Shown here: positions 42,320 to 51,487 of the stretch, piece after piece
Layout: each line of letters starts with the position of its first letter
Numbering within the stretch: the stretch's first letter is position 1
Assembly (NCBI GenBank): GCA_030765405.1
Contig: JAVCCP010000005.1
Location: forward strand, 1 to 64,000
Reading direction: 5' to 3'
Length of the DNA: 64,000 nt
DNA from: Candidatus Ancaeobacter aquaticus
Lineage (GTDB): Bacteria; Auribacterota; Ancaeobacteria; Ancaeobacterales; Ancaeobacteraceae
The notes under the pieces: generated by a model
Databases searched by the model: none
Told to the model about the DNA's origin: nothing
What the model saw: only the letters and a program-made list of their open reading frames with translations
Made by a program: the position numbers and the translations under genes

Positions 42320-43204
42320 ATGCATTCAAAGAATATTGTCTCTATTGTGCTGTGCGCGATATTTCTCATTTTAATAGGATATGGAGTATATGTGTTTACC
42401 GGAATGTATTTTCAGAGTCAGAAGCTGGGACGTCAGTTTGTAGAGGTGAGCGGAAGAATAGAAGGTAAAGAATATCATGCGGCGACAAAGGTTGCCGGAA
42501 GAGTTGACGAATTGTACGTAAAAGAAAGCGATACAGTAAAAGCAGGTCAGATAGTAGCATTGATATATTCCGAACAGCGTGAAGCTATGCTGGGGAGATC
42601 AGAAGCTCGATTAAAAGAAGCGCAAGCAAATCTTGAACTTGCTGAGTTGGAATATGAGCGCTACAAAAAGCTCTATGAAGAGAATGCTGTTCCAAAAATG
42701 GAATTTGATCACGTTAATAATAGATATACCCTCAAAAAAGAAGCAGTTATAGGGGCGCAAAAAGAAGTTGAGAAAAGACAGGCAGACTTAAAGGATCTAA
42801 AGATTGTTGCGCCAATATCTGGTACGGTTGTTACAAAGATTGTTCGTAAAGGTGAGGTTATTGCTGAAGGAACACCCATTATATCGATTATCAATATGAA
42901 CGAACTGTATTTAAAAGTATTTTTAGCAACCGATAAGGCAGGAAAAGTATCGCTTGGAGATCAAGCGAAAATATATCCTGACAGTTACCCTGATGAAGCA
43001 TTTGATGCGTATGTAAATAAGATTGCTCAAAAAGCTGAGTTTACCCCTAAGAATGTAGAAACCAAGAGCCAACGAGCTAAATTAGTGTTTCAAATTAAAC
43101 TGAAAGTGATAGATAACACTGATTCTCGGTTAAAACCAGGGATGCCTTCGGATGCGGTAATAAAAATAGATAAAGCTGTTTCCTGGGATGTGTACAAGAA
43201 ATAA
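42320..43204 (+). CDS. HlyD/RND-type membrane fusion protein
   Basis: A 294-residue periplasmic adaptor. One N-terminal TM helix (about 7-27), then the lipoyl half-motif AATKVAGRVDELYVKESDTV, a coiled coil (SEARLKEAQANLELAELEYE), the second lipoyl half (LKDLKIVAPISGTVVTKIVR) and a beta-barrel domain. It links the ABC pump to TolC. ATG 42320 follows GAGGTAA. Confidence 0.93.
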   Translation: MHSKNIVSIVLCAIFLILIGYGVYVFTGMYFQSQKLGRQFVEVSGRIEGKEYHAATKVAGRVDELYVKESDTVKAGQIVALIYSEQREAMLGRSEARLKEAQANLELAELEYERYKKLYEENAVPKMEFDHVNNRYTLKKEAVIGAQKEVEKRQADLKDLKIVAPISGTVVTKIVRKGEVIAEGTPIISIINMNELYLKVFLATDKAGKVSLGDQAKIYPDSYPDEAFDAYVNKIAQKAEFTPKNVETKSQRAKLVFQIKLKVIDNTDSRLKPGMPSDAVIKIDKAVSWDVYKK

Positions 43205-43261
43205 TAGTGTTGTTTCATGACGAATGCTGGTTATTCTTGCCCCTTTCAGTGGGAGGCTTTT

Positions 43262-45220
43262 ATGAGTTCTGTTATTCATGTTAACAATGTATCGAAGAGC
43301 TATAAAGATGTTCATGCTTTATCACACGTTTCTCTCACCGTACGCCAAGGACAAATTTTCGGTCTTATTGGTCCGGACGGTGCAGGAAAAAGCACCCTCA
43401 TTCATACCGCTACCGGTGTATTGCAGTTAAAAGAGGGAGAAATTACCGTTCTTGGTAAAAATGTCTCTCGTGATCCTGAAGGTGTTAAATCAGTAATAGG
43501 TTTTCTCCCTCAAGGGCTAGGTTTGTCGCTCGCAGCCGAGCTCAGTATAGAGGAGAATATTGATTATTTTGCTGAGATTAACCATGTTCAGAAGGACGTC
43601 CGCGACCAGAGAAAAAAATTACTTTTAGAAAGCACGCAGCTTGACCCATTTCGAGATCGTGAAGCAAAAAACCTTTCCGGAGGCATGAAACAAAAACTCG
43701 CTTTATGCTGCACACTCATACACGAACCAGAACTAATATTTCTTGATGAGCCGACGACCGGTGTTGACCCTATATCACGACGAGATATTTGGACGCTGAT
43801 AAATACTATGGTAAAAGAAAAAGGTCTTACCGTGTTTCTTACAACATCATATATGGATGAAGCCGCACGATGTCATCAGATATGTCTCATGCATCGTGGA
43901 AAAGTAATTGCAGAAGGGACGCCTGACACATTGCCATTACAGCTTGAAGGATCGTTTATCGAAGCTTCCGTAGCTAATCAGCATGAAGCGTTACGGAAAA
44001 TGAGAGATATCCCCGGAATAAAGGTAATGTATGCAATGGGGGACAAGCTAAATATCATATATGAAGGTTGCACTATAGAATCAATCGTGCAACATGCCGG
44101 TGGTGTCGGGGTTGTATTTGCATCTGTCACTGAAGGGAAGGCTGGTATTGAAGATGTATTTCTTTCAAAGATCACAGAAGGAGAGACCGGTATTAAAGAA
44201 AAAGCTTTTGATGAGTTCTTTTCATCAGGCAAAGATGATTCTGTAAATGTGTCTTGCCAGAACAAACAAGAGACTGACATGATTGTTGCCGAAAAGCTTG
44301 AAAAGAAGTTTGGTAAATTTGTCGCGGTAAATCGAATTGACTTTAATGTTAAGCAGGGTGAAATATTCGGATTTTTAGGGCCAAACGGCGCGGGTAAAAC
44401 AACAACGATCAAAATGCTCTGTGGTTTGTATCCGCCGAGTTCCGGTAAAGGTATTATTTCTGGTCTTGATCTCTTTAAGAACCAATTCAAAATAAAAGAA
44501 AGTATTGGATATATGTCACAGAAATTTTCTCTCTATAGAGACTTGACCGTGGCGGAAAATATTGAGTTATACGGCGGGATATACGGGGTTGAGTCGCGGG
44601 AATTGAAAAGAAGAAGAGATCTGATATTGCAAATTGCTGACTTGGAAGGTGAGGGAGACACCATTACGGGAAGTTTGCCTATGGGTATTAAACAAAGGTT
44701 AGCGCTTGGATGCGCGATTATTCATAAGCCAAGATGTATTTTTCTCGATGAGCCAACTTCAGGCGTTGATCCTATTGCGCGAAGAAAATTCTGGGATGTT
44801 ATCTATTATTTATCGAGAAAGATGGGCGTAACAATACTTGTTACCACGCATTATATGGATGAAGCTGAACATTGCGATAGGTTATCGCTCATGACACACG
44901 GCAATATTGTCGCTTTAGGAACTTCACAGGGATTAAAAGATAAAGTTAATAGCCAGATTGGTTCTCTTTTACAGATTAAAACAAATGATGTTTTTGCATC
45001 GGTAGAGATACTAAAACCATTGTTTCCCTATTGTTCTGTATATGGACCGTATGTGCATTTATATACTCATGACGAAACGCAGGCCAGAAAATCGATACAA
45101 GATATGCTTTTGAAACAAAATATTGAGATTAAGGATATTCGCAGCTCAAGTATTCCGTTTGAAGATGTGTTCGTTTATTTTTGCGAGCACTCTCAAAAAA
45201 CCGCGGGAATAACAGTCTAA
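43262..45220 (+). CDS. Fused double ABC-transporter ATPase
   Basis: A 652-residue protein with two complete ATPase domains. The first has GPDGAGKSTLIHTATG (Walker A), LSGGMKQKLALCC (signature) and LIFLDEPTTGVDP (Walker B); the second GPNGAGKTTTIKML, the degenerate signature SLPMGIKQRLALGC in place of LSGG, and CIFLDEPTSGVDP. Such fusions, as in YbhF, energise ABC-2 permeases of drug or lipid export. ATG 43262 follows GGGAGG. Confidence 0.95.
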   Translation: MSSVIHVNNVSKSYKDVHALSHVSLTVRQGQIFGLIGPDGAGKSTLIHTATGVLQLKEGEITVLGKNVSRDPEGVKSVIGFLPQGLGLSLAAELSIEENIDYFAEINHVQKDVRDQRKKLLLESTQLDPFRDREAKNLSGGMKQKLALCCTLIHEPELIFLDEPTTGVDPISRRDIWTLINTMVKEKGLTVFLTTSYMDEAARCHQICLMHRGKVIAEGTPDTLPLQLEGSFIEASVANQHEALRKMRDIPGIKVMYAMGDKLNIIYEGCTIESIVQHAGGVGVVFASVTEGKAGIEDVFLSKITEGETGIKEKAFDEFFSSGKDDSVNVSCQNKQETDMIVAEKLEKKFGKFVAVNRIDFNVKQGEIFGFLGPNGAGKTTTIKMLCGLYPPSSGKGIISGLDLFKNQFKIKESIGYMSQKFSLYRDLTVAENIELYGGIYGVESRELKRRRDLILQIADLEGEGDTITGSLPMGIKQRLALGCAIIHKPRCIFLDEPTSGVDPIARRKFWDVIYYLSRKMGVTILVTTHYMDEAEHCDRLSLMTHGNIVALGTSQGLKDKVNSQIGSLLQIKTNDVFASVEILKPLFPYCSVYGPYVHLYTHDETQARKSIQDMLLKQNIEIKDIRSSSIPFEDVFVYFCEHSQKTAGITV

Positions 45221-45230
45221 TAGAGGGTAT

Positions 45231-46376
45231 ATGTTTTCATTGAGGCGATTTAATGCGGTAGCTAAAAAAGAGTTTCTTGAAATAAAGCGCAACAAGCTTT
45301 TCTTTGTGCTGACAGTTTTAGCGCCGATAATCTTATATTTTCTTTTTGCATACGGGTTTCCGCTAAGTTCAAAGCATATCCCCACAGGTGTTGTTGATTT
45401 GGATAAAAGCGCGAAAAGCAGAATGCTCATCGATACATTTTCCTGTGCAACGGATTTATTCAATATAAAAATGGTTGGAAGCACCTATGCCCCGCTTGAA
45501 AGAGAGATGGATCTAGGTAATTTAAGACAGATTATAGTTGTTCCATCAGGGTTCTCAAAGGATATTTTAAGAAGTAAGCCGGTAACAGTGCAAGTGCTCA
45601 TTGATGGTACGTACCCGAATATGGCTAATATAAATAGTGCATACGTTGAAGCTATCATAACAGCATTTAGAATGCAGGTGCTTCAAGAATATTTTTTGAA
45701 GAAACTTGGATCTCAGGGCGCTGTGTATATGCCTATTGATGTTATGGTCAGCGGATGGTATAACCCGTCGTTTAGAAGTGAAGATTTTATTCTTCCCGGG
45801 ATCATTGCAATGGTGTTGATGTTTTTTCCCCCTATGGTCGGGGCAGTGTCTCTCGCAAAAGAAAAAGAAACAGGATCGATACTTAATATGTATTGTTCGC
45901 GTATTACAAAAACGGAATATTTGCTTGGAAAAATGTTCCCTTATGTTGTTATTTCATATATCAATTTTGCGCTGTTTTTTGTGTTATCGATATTTTTATT
46001 CAATGTGCCAATGCGTGGCAGCATAGTTCTCGTACTGATTGTTTCATTCTTTTTTGTTGCTACAGCCATTGCGGTAGGTCTGCTTGTTGCGGTACTGGTA
46101 AGTACTCAGGTTGCGGCAATACTTATTACAACCGTAGTAACATTAACACCGTCATTTCTCTATAGTGGTTTTATGGTTCCCGTGCAGAGTATCAGCCAAA
46201 ATAGCAGGTGGATGTGTTACAGTTTGCCGGCAACATATTACATTGATTTTATGCGAAAGATAATGGTAAAGGGCGCAACGTTTGCATATGTTAGGCTGGA
46301 TACTATTGCAATAATTATTTTTTGTATCGGGATATATGTTCTCTGTATTAAGCTTTTTAAAAAAAGGGTTGGTTGA
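45231..46376 (+). CDS. ABC-2-type permease
   Basis: A 381-residue membrane subunit: N-terminal TM helix (FVLTVLAPIILYFLFAYGF), a periplasmic domain (about 55-180), and five TM helices at the C-terminus (ILPGIIAMVLMFFPPMVGAV, ...). SLAKEKETGSILNMYCSRIT is the typical E-loop of ABC-2 (YbhS/YhhJ-type) permeases. It pairs with the following permease as a heterodimer. Confidence 0.93.
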   Translation: MFSLRRFNAVAKKEFLEIKRNKLFFVLTVLAPIILYFLFAYGFPLSSKHIPTGVVDLDKSAKSRMLIDTFSCATDLFNIKMVGSTYAPLEREMDLGNLRQIIVVPSGFSKDILRSKPVTVQVLIDGTYPNMANINSAYVEAIITAFRMQVLQEYFLKKLGSQGAVYMPIDVMVSGWYNPSFRSEDFILPGIIAMVLMFFPPMVGAVSLAKEKETGSILNMYCSRITKTEYLLGKMFPYVVISYINFALFFVLSIFLFNVPMRGSIVLVLIVSFFFVATAIAVGLLVAVLVSTQVAAILITTVVTLTPSFLYSGFMVPVQSISQNSRWMCYSLPATYYIDFMRKIMVKGATFAYVRLDTIAIIIFCIGIYVLCIKLFKKRVG

Positions 46377-46379
46377 CAT

Positions 46380-47507
46380 ATGTTTTTTAGGATGTATTTA
46401 TTGATGAAAAAAGAATTTCTGCAATTTTTCAGAAATATACCGCTATTAGTTATTGTCCTCTATTTTGCGACATTTGACATATATTCTGCCGGTGAAGTAT
46501 CAATGGATGTGAAAGATTATCCCATTGCAGTATATGATCTTGATGATTCAGAACAAAGCCGGGATGTTTTGACTGTAATTCGTGAACCTTTTTTTGATAT
46601 AACCCATATTATTACCAATGAAGATGAAATAACTGATCTTATTGAAAAGGGTACGGTATCTGTTGTTATAGTGTTTCCAAAGAATTTTGGGAAGAAAATA
46701 GCGTCGTATAGACCGGCCCAAATGCAGGTGATTCTTGACGGATCAAACAGTAACTCGTCCGAGCTTGCACTGAGATATATCAGCAATATCATATACGGAT
46801 ACGGTATGGATATACTGGTCACTAAATGGAAGATGTCGAGTGTGACAAAAAAGATTGTGCCGTATGTGAGTTCGTCTATACGCTATATGTATAATGAGAA
46901 TTTATCGGATAGGTGGTCGTTTTGTATGCAGGAATTTTTTATGTGTATAACACTTATCGGGATCATGCTTACCGCAACAGCCATGGTGAACGAAAAACAG
47001 TTTGGAACCATAGAACAGCTTATGGTTACACCGCTGAGGACTCATGAGATAATGATCTCAAAGATCGTTCCGATGATCGTTGTTCTTTTTATTACATCTT
47101 TTATCGCAGTGTTTGTAATTCTAAAAGCTGTAGTGGGAGTACCGATACGGGGTGATATTTGGTCGTATTTTCTGGTATCGATCATTTACTTCTTTTCAAT
47201 TACCGGTTTGGGGCTCTTTATATCTACGTTATCAAATAATCTTTCCGAAACAGTCTTATTCTCATTATTAGTCCTTGTGCCGGTAATGTTTTTATCGGGT
47301 GCATGGATACCGCTTGAATCAATGCCGGGATGGATGAGATTTATAGTTTATTTTTCACCGCTTAAGTATTATCTTGATTTAGTAAATGGAATATTCTTGA
47401 AAGGCAATACGCTTTTACTGATGTGGAAAGAAGTGGTGAGTCTTATTGTGCTTGGCTCCACAGTGTTTTTTTTAGGGGCTATACGCTTTAGAAAAATATT
47501 TCAATAA
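46380..47507 (+). CDS. ABC-2-type permease
   Basis: A 375-residue permease of the same plan: N-terminal TM helix, periplasmic domain (PIAVYDLDDSEQSRDVLTVI, PAQMQVILDGSNSNSSELAL), then MVNEKQFGTIEQLMVTPLRT and five C-terminal TM helices ending in VFFLGAIRFRKIFQ. It starts 3 bases after the previous gene. The substrate of the whole TolC-HlyD-ABC system is not apparent; its organisation matches YbhGFSR. Confidence 0.93.
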   Translation: MFFRMYLLMKKEFLQFFRNIPLLVIVLYFATFDIYSAGEVSMDVKDYPIAVYDLDDSEQSRDVLTVIREPFFDITHIITNEDEITDLIEKGTVSVVIVFPKNFGKKIASYRPAQMQVILDGSNSNSSELALRYISNIIYGYGMDILVTKWKMSSVTKKIVPYVSSSIRYMYNENLSDRWSFCMQEFFMCITLIGIMLTATAMVNEKQFGTIEQLMVTPLRTHEIMISKIVPMIVVLFITSFIAVFVILKAVVGVPIRGDIWSYFLVSIIYFFSITGLGLFISTLSNNLSETVLFSLLVLVPVMFLSGAWIPLESMPGWMRFIVYFSPLKYYLDLVNGIFLKGNTLLLMWKEVVSLIVLGSTVFFLGAIRFRKIFQ

Positions 47508-47572
47508 CCTTCTCAACCCCTTAGAAATAAGATCATTGTTAAAGAATTAAATACTGAACAAATAAAAAAACT

Positions 47573-47589
47573 TGTACAGAAATAGTACA
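47573..47589. promoter_or_regulatory. Inverted repeat upstream of the PEP-CTERM gene
   Basis: TGTAC (47573-47577) and GTACA (47585-47589) flank 7 bases, 135 bases before the ATG. It could be an operator. Bases 47508-47723 otherwise show no gene and no clear promoter. Confidence 0.25.
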
Positions 47590-47723
47590 GTATTAGCGTA
47601 AAGTATATTTTTTAAGTGCTTGATACACATGGACATTATAAAGATATGTTGTCATAATGCCATGAAAGTATGAGTTGTGTTAATACTTGTAAATCTTCTA
47701 GGAACATCTGAAAGGAGTGTGTT

Positions 47724-49115
47724 ATGCAGTATAATAAAACAAGAAAAATATTTTCACTTAATTCCAGTATAATTGGGATACTATTTTTTGTGTTTGTATT
47801 GCAATGTGGGTATGTAAACGCGGCAACGCTTGATGCAAGTAACGATACTTTAGATAACACTGGGGCGACAACGGCAAGCTCGACGTATGTAGATGTAACA
47901 GGTTTTTCTACTACGGCAAATTTGCCTGGGGGATTGCACAGCGTGTTAGCGATAGCAACATTTTCCTCTCAGAGTGGTGGTCTCGGAGGATCGCGGGTGG
48001 GTTCGTGGCGTTTAACTGATGGCACAACTAATTCAACCGGAGTAAGCCGTTTTTTAAGCGGGGCAAATGATCTGGGACTCGTTTCAGCCGTAAGTGTTTT
48101 TTCGGGTGTGTCCAATACCGATACAATTTCGCTTCAGCATCAGAGTACCGCATCAAAAAGTGTTACAACGAGAAGCGGAAATCTCGTCGTTATACCGCTT
48201 ACATCGTCTGATTCGAGCGTGGTGCTTAATAGTGGAATGAAAAATAATGCAGCCGCATATGATAATACTTCGGAATCACTCACAGCGGTAACTGGTTTAG
48301 CCACAAGCGTGGCGCTTGCCAGTGCGGGTAAAATTGCGGTTTTTTGTACTATAGAGACGGAAACGGGTGATACAGGTAGCGGTGCAAGAACAGGTACATG
48401 GGACCTGCAGGTTGAAACCTCACCTAATTCGGGTACATATAGCACTATCGGTAGTTCTACACAGAGATATTTAAGCGGCACCAGTGATACCGGTTCTGTA
48501 ACACTCATGGCTGTATCCGATCAACTATCAAGTACGGGGACTTTTAATGTTCGCGTACGGACATCGACAGACGATGCAGGAAAATCTATCATCACACAAA
48601 ATGCTACATTAGCTGCTGTGACTCTTTCGGATAGCGGTGCAACCGGCGAACATTTTGAATCGTTTCAAGCCACAGTTGCATCGGATACGACAAATAGCAC
48701 CACTTTAACAAATGTAGCTGGATTGTCGCCAAGCCTTACGCTAGATGAAGCTGGAAAAGTGTTTGTTGGCGCGCAGTATAATCTTGAGATTGTTACCAGT
48801 TCGGATATTGATGCGACAACCGCTGTTGGTTTTAGTACGTATACGGATCAGTCTCAGGGCCGGTATATCGCAAAGACAACAGGAGAGATCGGTAACGGAT
48901 CATCCGTTGGGTTAACAGGAAGTCTAGCTGCGGGGACATATGATGGTAATTTACAGTATGCTGTAGGAGATGTGGCGGACACTTTACAAATGACAAACCC
49001 CAACCTTATCGGTTTTGCAATGAACAGCGTGCCTGAACCGTCGACGTATGCACTTTTTGGTATGGGTATATTGGGGTTCTTTATAGCGGGAAGAAAACGT
49101 TTTATAAAGAAATGA
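47724..49115 (+). CDS. PEP-CTERM exported surface protein
   Basis: A 463-residue Thr/Ser/Gly-rich protein. The signal peptide spans about residues 1-36 (GILFFVFVLQCGYVNA). The body has repeated beta-rich blocks (SVALASAGKIAVFCTIETET, GKVFVGAQYNLEI) of unknown fold. The C-terminus is a classical PEP-CTERM signal: SVPEPSTYALFGMGILGFFI then GRKRFIKK. An exosortase would cleave it at PEP; none is in the window. Strong ribosome site (GAAAGGAGTG). Confidence 0.93.
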   Translation: MQYNKTRKIFSLNSSIIGILFFVFVLQCGYVNAATLDASNDTLDNTGATTASSTYVDVTGFSTTANLPGGLHSVLAIATFSSQSGGLGGSRVGSWRLTDGTTNSTGVSRFLSGANDLGLVSAVSVFSGVSNTDTISLQHQSTASKSVTTRSGNLVVIPLTSSDSSVVLNSGMKNNAAAYDNTSESLTAVTGLATSVALASAGKIAVFCTIETETGDTGSGARTGTWDLQVETSPNSGTYSTIGSSTQRYLSGTSDTGSVTLMAVSDQLSSTGTFNVRVRTSTDDAGKSIITQNATLAAVTLSDSGATGEHFESFQATVASDTTNSTTLTNVAGLSPSLTLDEAGKVFVGAQYNLEIVTSSDIDATTAVGFSTYTDQSQGRYIAKTTGEIGNGSSVGLTGSLAAGTYDGNLQYAVGDVADTLQMTNPNLIGFAMNSVPEPSTYALFGMGILGFFIAGRKRFIKK

Positions 49116-49141
49116 TGGTTGGTGTTGTTTAGAGATTAAAA

Positions 49142-49174
49142 AGAAAGCGCTCCAAATTATTTGGGGCGCTTTCT
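49142..49174. terminator. Bidirectional terminator between convergent genes
   Basis: AGAAAGCGCTCCAAA (49142-49156) pairs with TTTGGGGCGCTTTCT (49160-49174), a 15-base stem with one G-U pair. T-runs follow on both strands, so it serves the PEP-CTERM gene and the lipoprotein gene facing it. Confidence 0.85.
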
Positions 49175-49204
49175 TTGTCTTTATAGAGATACCGCCGTAG
49201 GTAT

Positions 49205-49552
49205 TTATTTTTTCCAGTTGTCATACTTATTTTTAAGATCATTGGCTGTTTCTTTTATCGAATCTTCAGTATCTTTTTTCATTTTTGCTAAGAGATCTTT
49301 AGCTTTTTCCGATTCGGTGTCCAATTTCGTTAATACATGGTTCAAGACGGTTGTCGCGTCATTATAATCATTAGATTTATAAAACTCTTTTGCTTGTACA
49401 ATAAGAAAATCGACTTTTTTATTTGTTGTCTCCATTGTCTCGGATATTTCGATTGCTTCAGCTCCTGAAGATGCTTTTTTTGTTCCGCATCCGTTCAATG
49501 AAACGGTTGCCATCATGGCTACCAAAAGTGCTGCAACAAAATATTTATTCAT
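49205..49552 (-). CDS. Small alpha-helical lipoprotein
   Basis: A 115-residue lipoprotein: signal peptide with lipobox SLNGC (Cys about residue 22), then a charged helical domain (VDFLIVQAKEFYKSNDYNDA and LAKMKKDTEDSIKETANDLK). One TPR-like motif may be present (EFYKSNDYNDATTVL). Function unknown. GGAGGAACC lies before ATG. Confidence 0.8.
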   Translation of the reverse strand: MNKYFVAALLVAMMATVSLNGCGTKKASSGAEAIEISETMETTNKKVDFLIVQAKEFYKSNDYNDATTVLNHVLTKLDTESEKAKDLLAKMKKDTEDSIKETANDLKNKYDNWKK

Positions 49553-49623
49553 GGTTCCTCCTTTTTGTTTTTACATTCTAATAATAATATCAGTATAAAT
49601 CAATCACGAATGTGCTGCAGGCA

Positions 49624-49941
49624 CTAATTTAATACGTGCTGCCAGGTTTTTGAAAATGCGAGTAGTATTTTGAATATTGAGGATGAAAGATATCCTGATA
49701 GAACAAATATTTTTCTCTTACCGGTTTTATCGGACCAGTACCCGCAAAACACCTTTAAGATGCTGGCAATATTGTCGCGTATCCCGCCAATGATACCAAT
49801 TATGATCCCTGTCCCGCCTAACGCTGTTATGAACATTGGCAAGATAGGGGTTATCATCTCGCTACTAAAGTCATTAAAGAAACTAATGACACCGAGGAGT
49901 AAGACATTTTTGCTTATACCTTTGAAATAATTAGGTTTCAT
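49624..49941 (-). pseudogene. Truncated MFS transporter
   Basis: Encodes only the first 105 residues of a major-facilitator protein of about 390 residues: VLLLGVISFFNDFSSEMITP, GIIGGIRDNIASILKVFCGY and SDKTGKRK (the motif A loop) are clear. The frame ends soon after FSKTWQHVLN, at the start of TM4, and no further MFS-like sequence follows. The product cannot be a working transporter. Confidence 0.8.
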
Positions 49942-50073
49942 AGCGTGTTTATTGTAGGTTGAGCAATATTTATTATGTAAGTCGGTAAGTATAGCACATA
50001 TAAATAGTATGTATTGAGTGTAATTATTTGTATAGGGAGTAAAATTCTTATTTCAGGTTTGTGTGATAAGGTG

Positions 50074-50079
50074 TATAAT
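50074..50079 (+). promoter_or_regulatory. Likely -10 element
   Basis: TATAAT preceded by TG, 50 bases before ATG 50130; -35 weak. Confidence 0.35.
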
Positions 50080-50129
50080 GTACGTGTTATTGAAATGAAG
50101 TATATCCCACAAAACGAAAGGGGGTTGCG

Positions 50130-50495
50130 ATGCTCTTATTAATTAAAATAATAAGCATTGTTATTATTTGTTTTGGTATTACATTTGTTATAAGTCCTAA
50201 GATGTTGAAGAAGTTTGTGCTTAATATGAAAGAAGGTAATAAGCTTTACACAATTGGTGTAATAAGAATTTTTGTAGGGACTATATTGTTGCTTTCCGCT
50301 TCAAATTGTAAATGGGAAGGCGTGATAATTGTTATCGGTATTTTGCTTCTTATAGGTGGTATTAGTATTTTTGCTATGGGGCTTGAAAGGTGCAGGAACG
50401 TACTTGATTGGTACCAGGAAAGGTCAGAGCCATTTTTAAGACTTGTTGCCTGTTTGCCGATACTTGTTGGTATATTGATTCTTTATTCTGTATAA
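50130..50495 (+). CDS. Four-TM membrane protein of unknown function
   Basis: A 121-residue protein with four hydrophobic helices (KIISIVIICFGITFVI, VIRIFVGTILLLSA, GVIIVIGILLLIGGISIFAM and LVACLPILVGILILYSV). GGGGGTT precedes ATG. The pattern recalls small DUF2065-like membrane proteins, without a firm match. It may be transcribed with the small lipoprotein 42 bases downstream. Confidence 0.7.
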   Translation: MLLLIKIISIVIICFGITFVISPKMLKKFVLNMKEGNKLYTIGVIRIFVGTILLLSASNCKWEGVIIVIGILLLIGGISIFAMGLERCRNVLDWYQERSEPFLRLVACLPILVGILILYSV

Positions 50496-50537
50496 AGAAC
50501 ATAAAATTATAGTATATATAAGGTAAGGAGCACTGCA

Positions 50538-50699
50538 ATGAAAAGAGCAATACTTTTGGTAGCCTTGTTAGCGTGTATAAGCTGTGCCGGATGTAAATGT
50601 GGTTGCGGTACGAGTGGTGAAAAAACAGTAAATGATCCTGCATTACAGGAATTAAGCAATGAAGTCAGAGATGACCAAGTCATGGATGAGGATGCCTAG
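50538..50699 (+). CDS. 53-residue Cys-rich lipoprotein
   Basis: A 53-residue peptide starting MKRAILLVALLACISCAGCK, with a lipobox and six Cys in residues 13-23 (C-x2-C-x2-C-x-C-x-C pattern after CISC). The rest is acidic (NEVRDDQVMDEDA). AAGGAG lies 6 bases before ATG. Probably a small anchored envelope peptide, perhaps metal-binding. Confidence 0.7.
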   Translation: MKRAILLVALLACISCAGCKCGCGTSGEKTVNDPALQELSNEVRDDQVMDEDA

Positions 50700-50779
50700 A
50701 GCCACAAAACCACCGGTGATTATCTATAAAAAAGATAAGAAATAGAATTCTACTCGAGCACTCATAACTTGCAGAAAAA

Positions 50780-51151
50780 TTAGCAGGTCAATACTTCTGT
50801 TGTATATTGTGTTTCTAGCTCGATATTCTTTATGTAGAGTTCTTTACCTATCTGAGTAGGTGAGCCGAGCTCTCCGCATTTTGGGCAATTGAAAGTATTG
50901 TTATTGCATTCGAAATTTTTATTGCATTTGGTGCAATGCAGTTGTGTTTTTACAAAACTAACCAGAAGTTGTGCGTCTTCAATGGATGTTCCTTGCGCGA
51001 GTGTTTCAAAGTGAAGCCTTAATGAACTTTCTTCTACACCCGAATGTTGCCCTAAAACAACAGCCACTTCAGTTACTTTAGATGCATCATTATTTCGTGC
51101 CGTATCAAGGATTTGGTTGATGAACTCAGAAACGATATGATATTCATGCAT
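50780..51151 (-). CDS. hypA: Hydrogenase nickel-insertion protein HypA
   Basis: A 123-residue nickel metallochaperone. MHEYHIVSEFINQILDTA is the Ni-binding start (MHE), TEVAVVLGQHSGVEESSLR is conserved, and the zinc site is CTKCNKNFEC...CPKCGE. With HypB it delivers nickel to the hydrogenase large subunit encoded three genes upstream. ATG 51151 was chosen because the family begins MHE; it overlaps the ferredoxin gene by 8 bases. No hypBCDEF genes are in the window. Confidence 0.95.
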   Translation of the reverse strand: MHEYHIVSEFINQILDTARNNDASKVTEVAVVLGQHSGVEESSLRLHFETLAQGTSIEDAQLLVSFVKTQLHCTKCNKNFECNNNTFNCPKCGELGSPTQIGKELYIKNIELETQYTTEVLTC

Positions 51152-51485
51152 GGTGGTATGTATCCTCCATCTTACCTGTTCCAGGTTTAGTGTATGTATT
51201 GTCCAGGTGAAGACATTTTTTCGGACAATGCTCAACACAACTTCCACAAATAATACAACGAAGCCTGTTAATTTTCCACATTTTTTCTTCTTTTATTACC
51301 GAAATTGCCTGCGTAGGGCATTTTTTTTCGCATATTCCACAAAAAATACATTGCGAAACATCAATACAGAGTGTTCCGCGCGTATTTTTATATTGCGTGC
51401 GAAGCGGGCCAAAAGGATATTTTCTTGTTACGGGTTTTTTGAATAAACTTTTCAAAGTTGTTTTTGTCATGCTAAAAAGTGGCAT
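51144..51485 (-). CDS. echF: Ech hydrogenase ferredoxin-type subunit EchF
   Basis: A 113-residue polyferredoxin with two 4Fe-4S motifs (CIFCGICEKKCPTQAI and CIICGSCVEHCPKKCL), homologous to NuoI. It passes electrons from soluble ferredoxin to the small subunit. ATG 51485 has GGAGAG upstream and starts just past the echE stop. Confidence 0.93.
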   Translation of the reverse strand: MPLFSMTKTTLKSLFKKPVTRKYPFGPLRTQYKNTRGTLCIDVSQCIFCGICEKKCPTQAISVIKEEKMWKINRLRCIICGSCVEHCPKKCLHLDNTYTKPGTGKMEDTYHHA

Positions 51486-51487
51486 AG

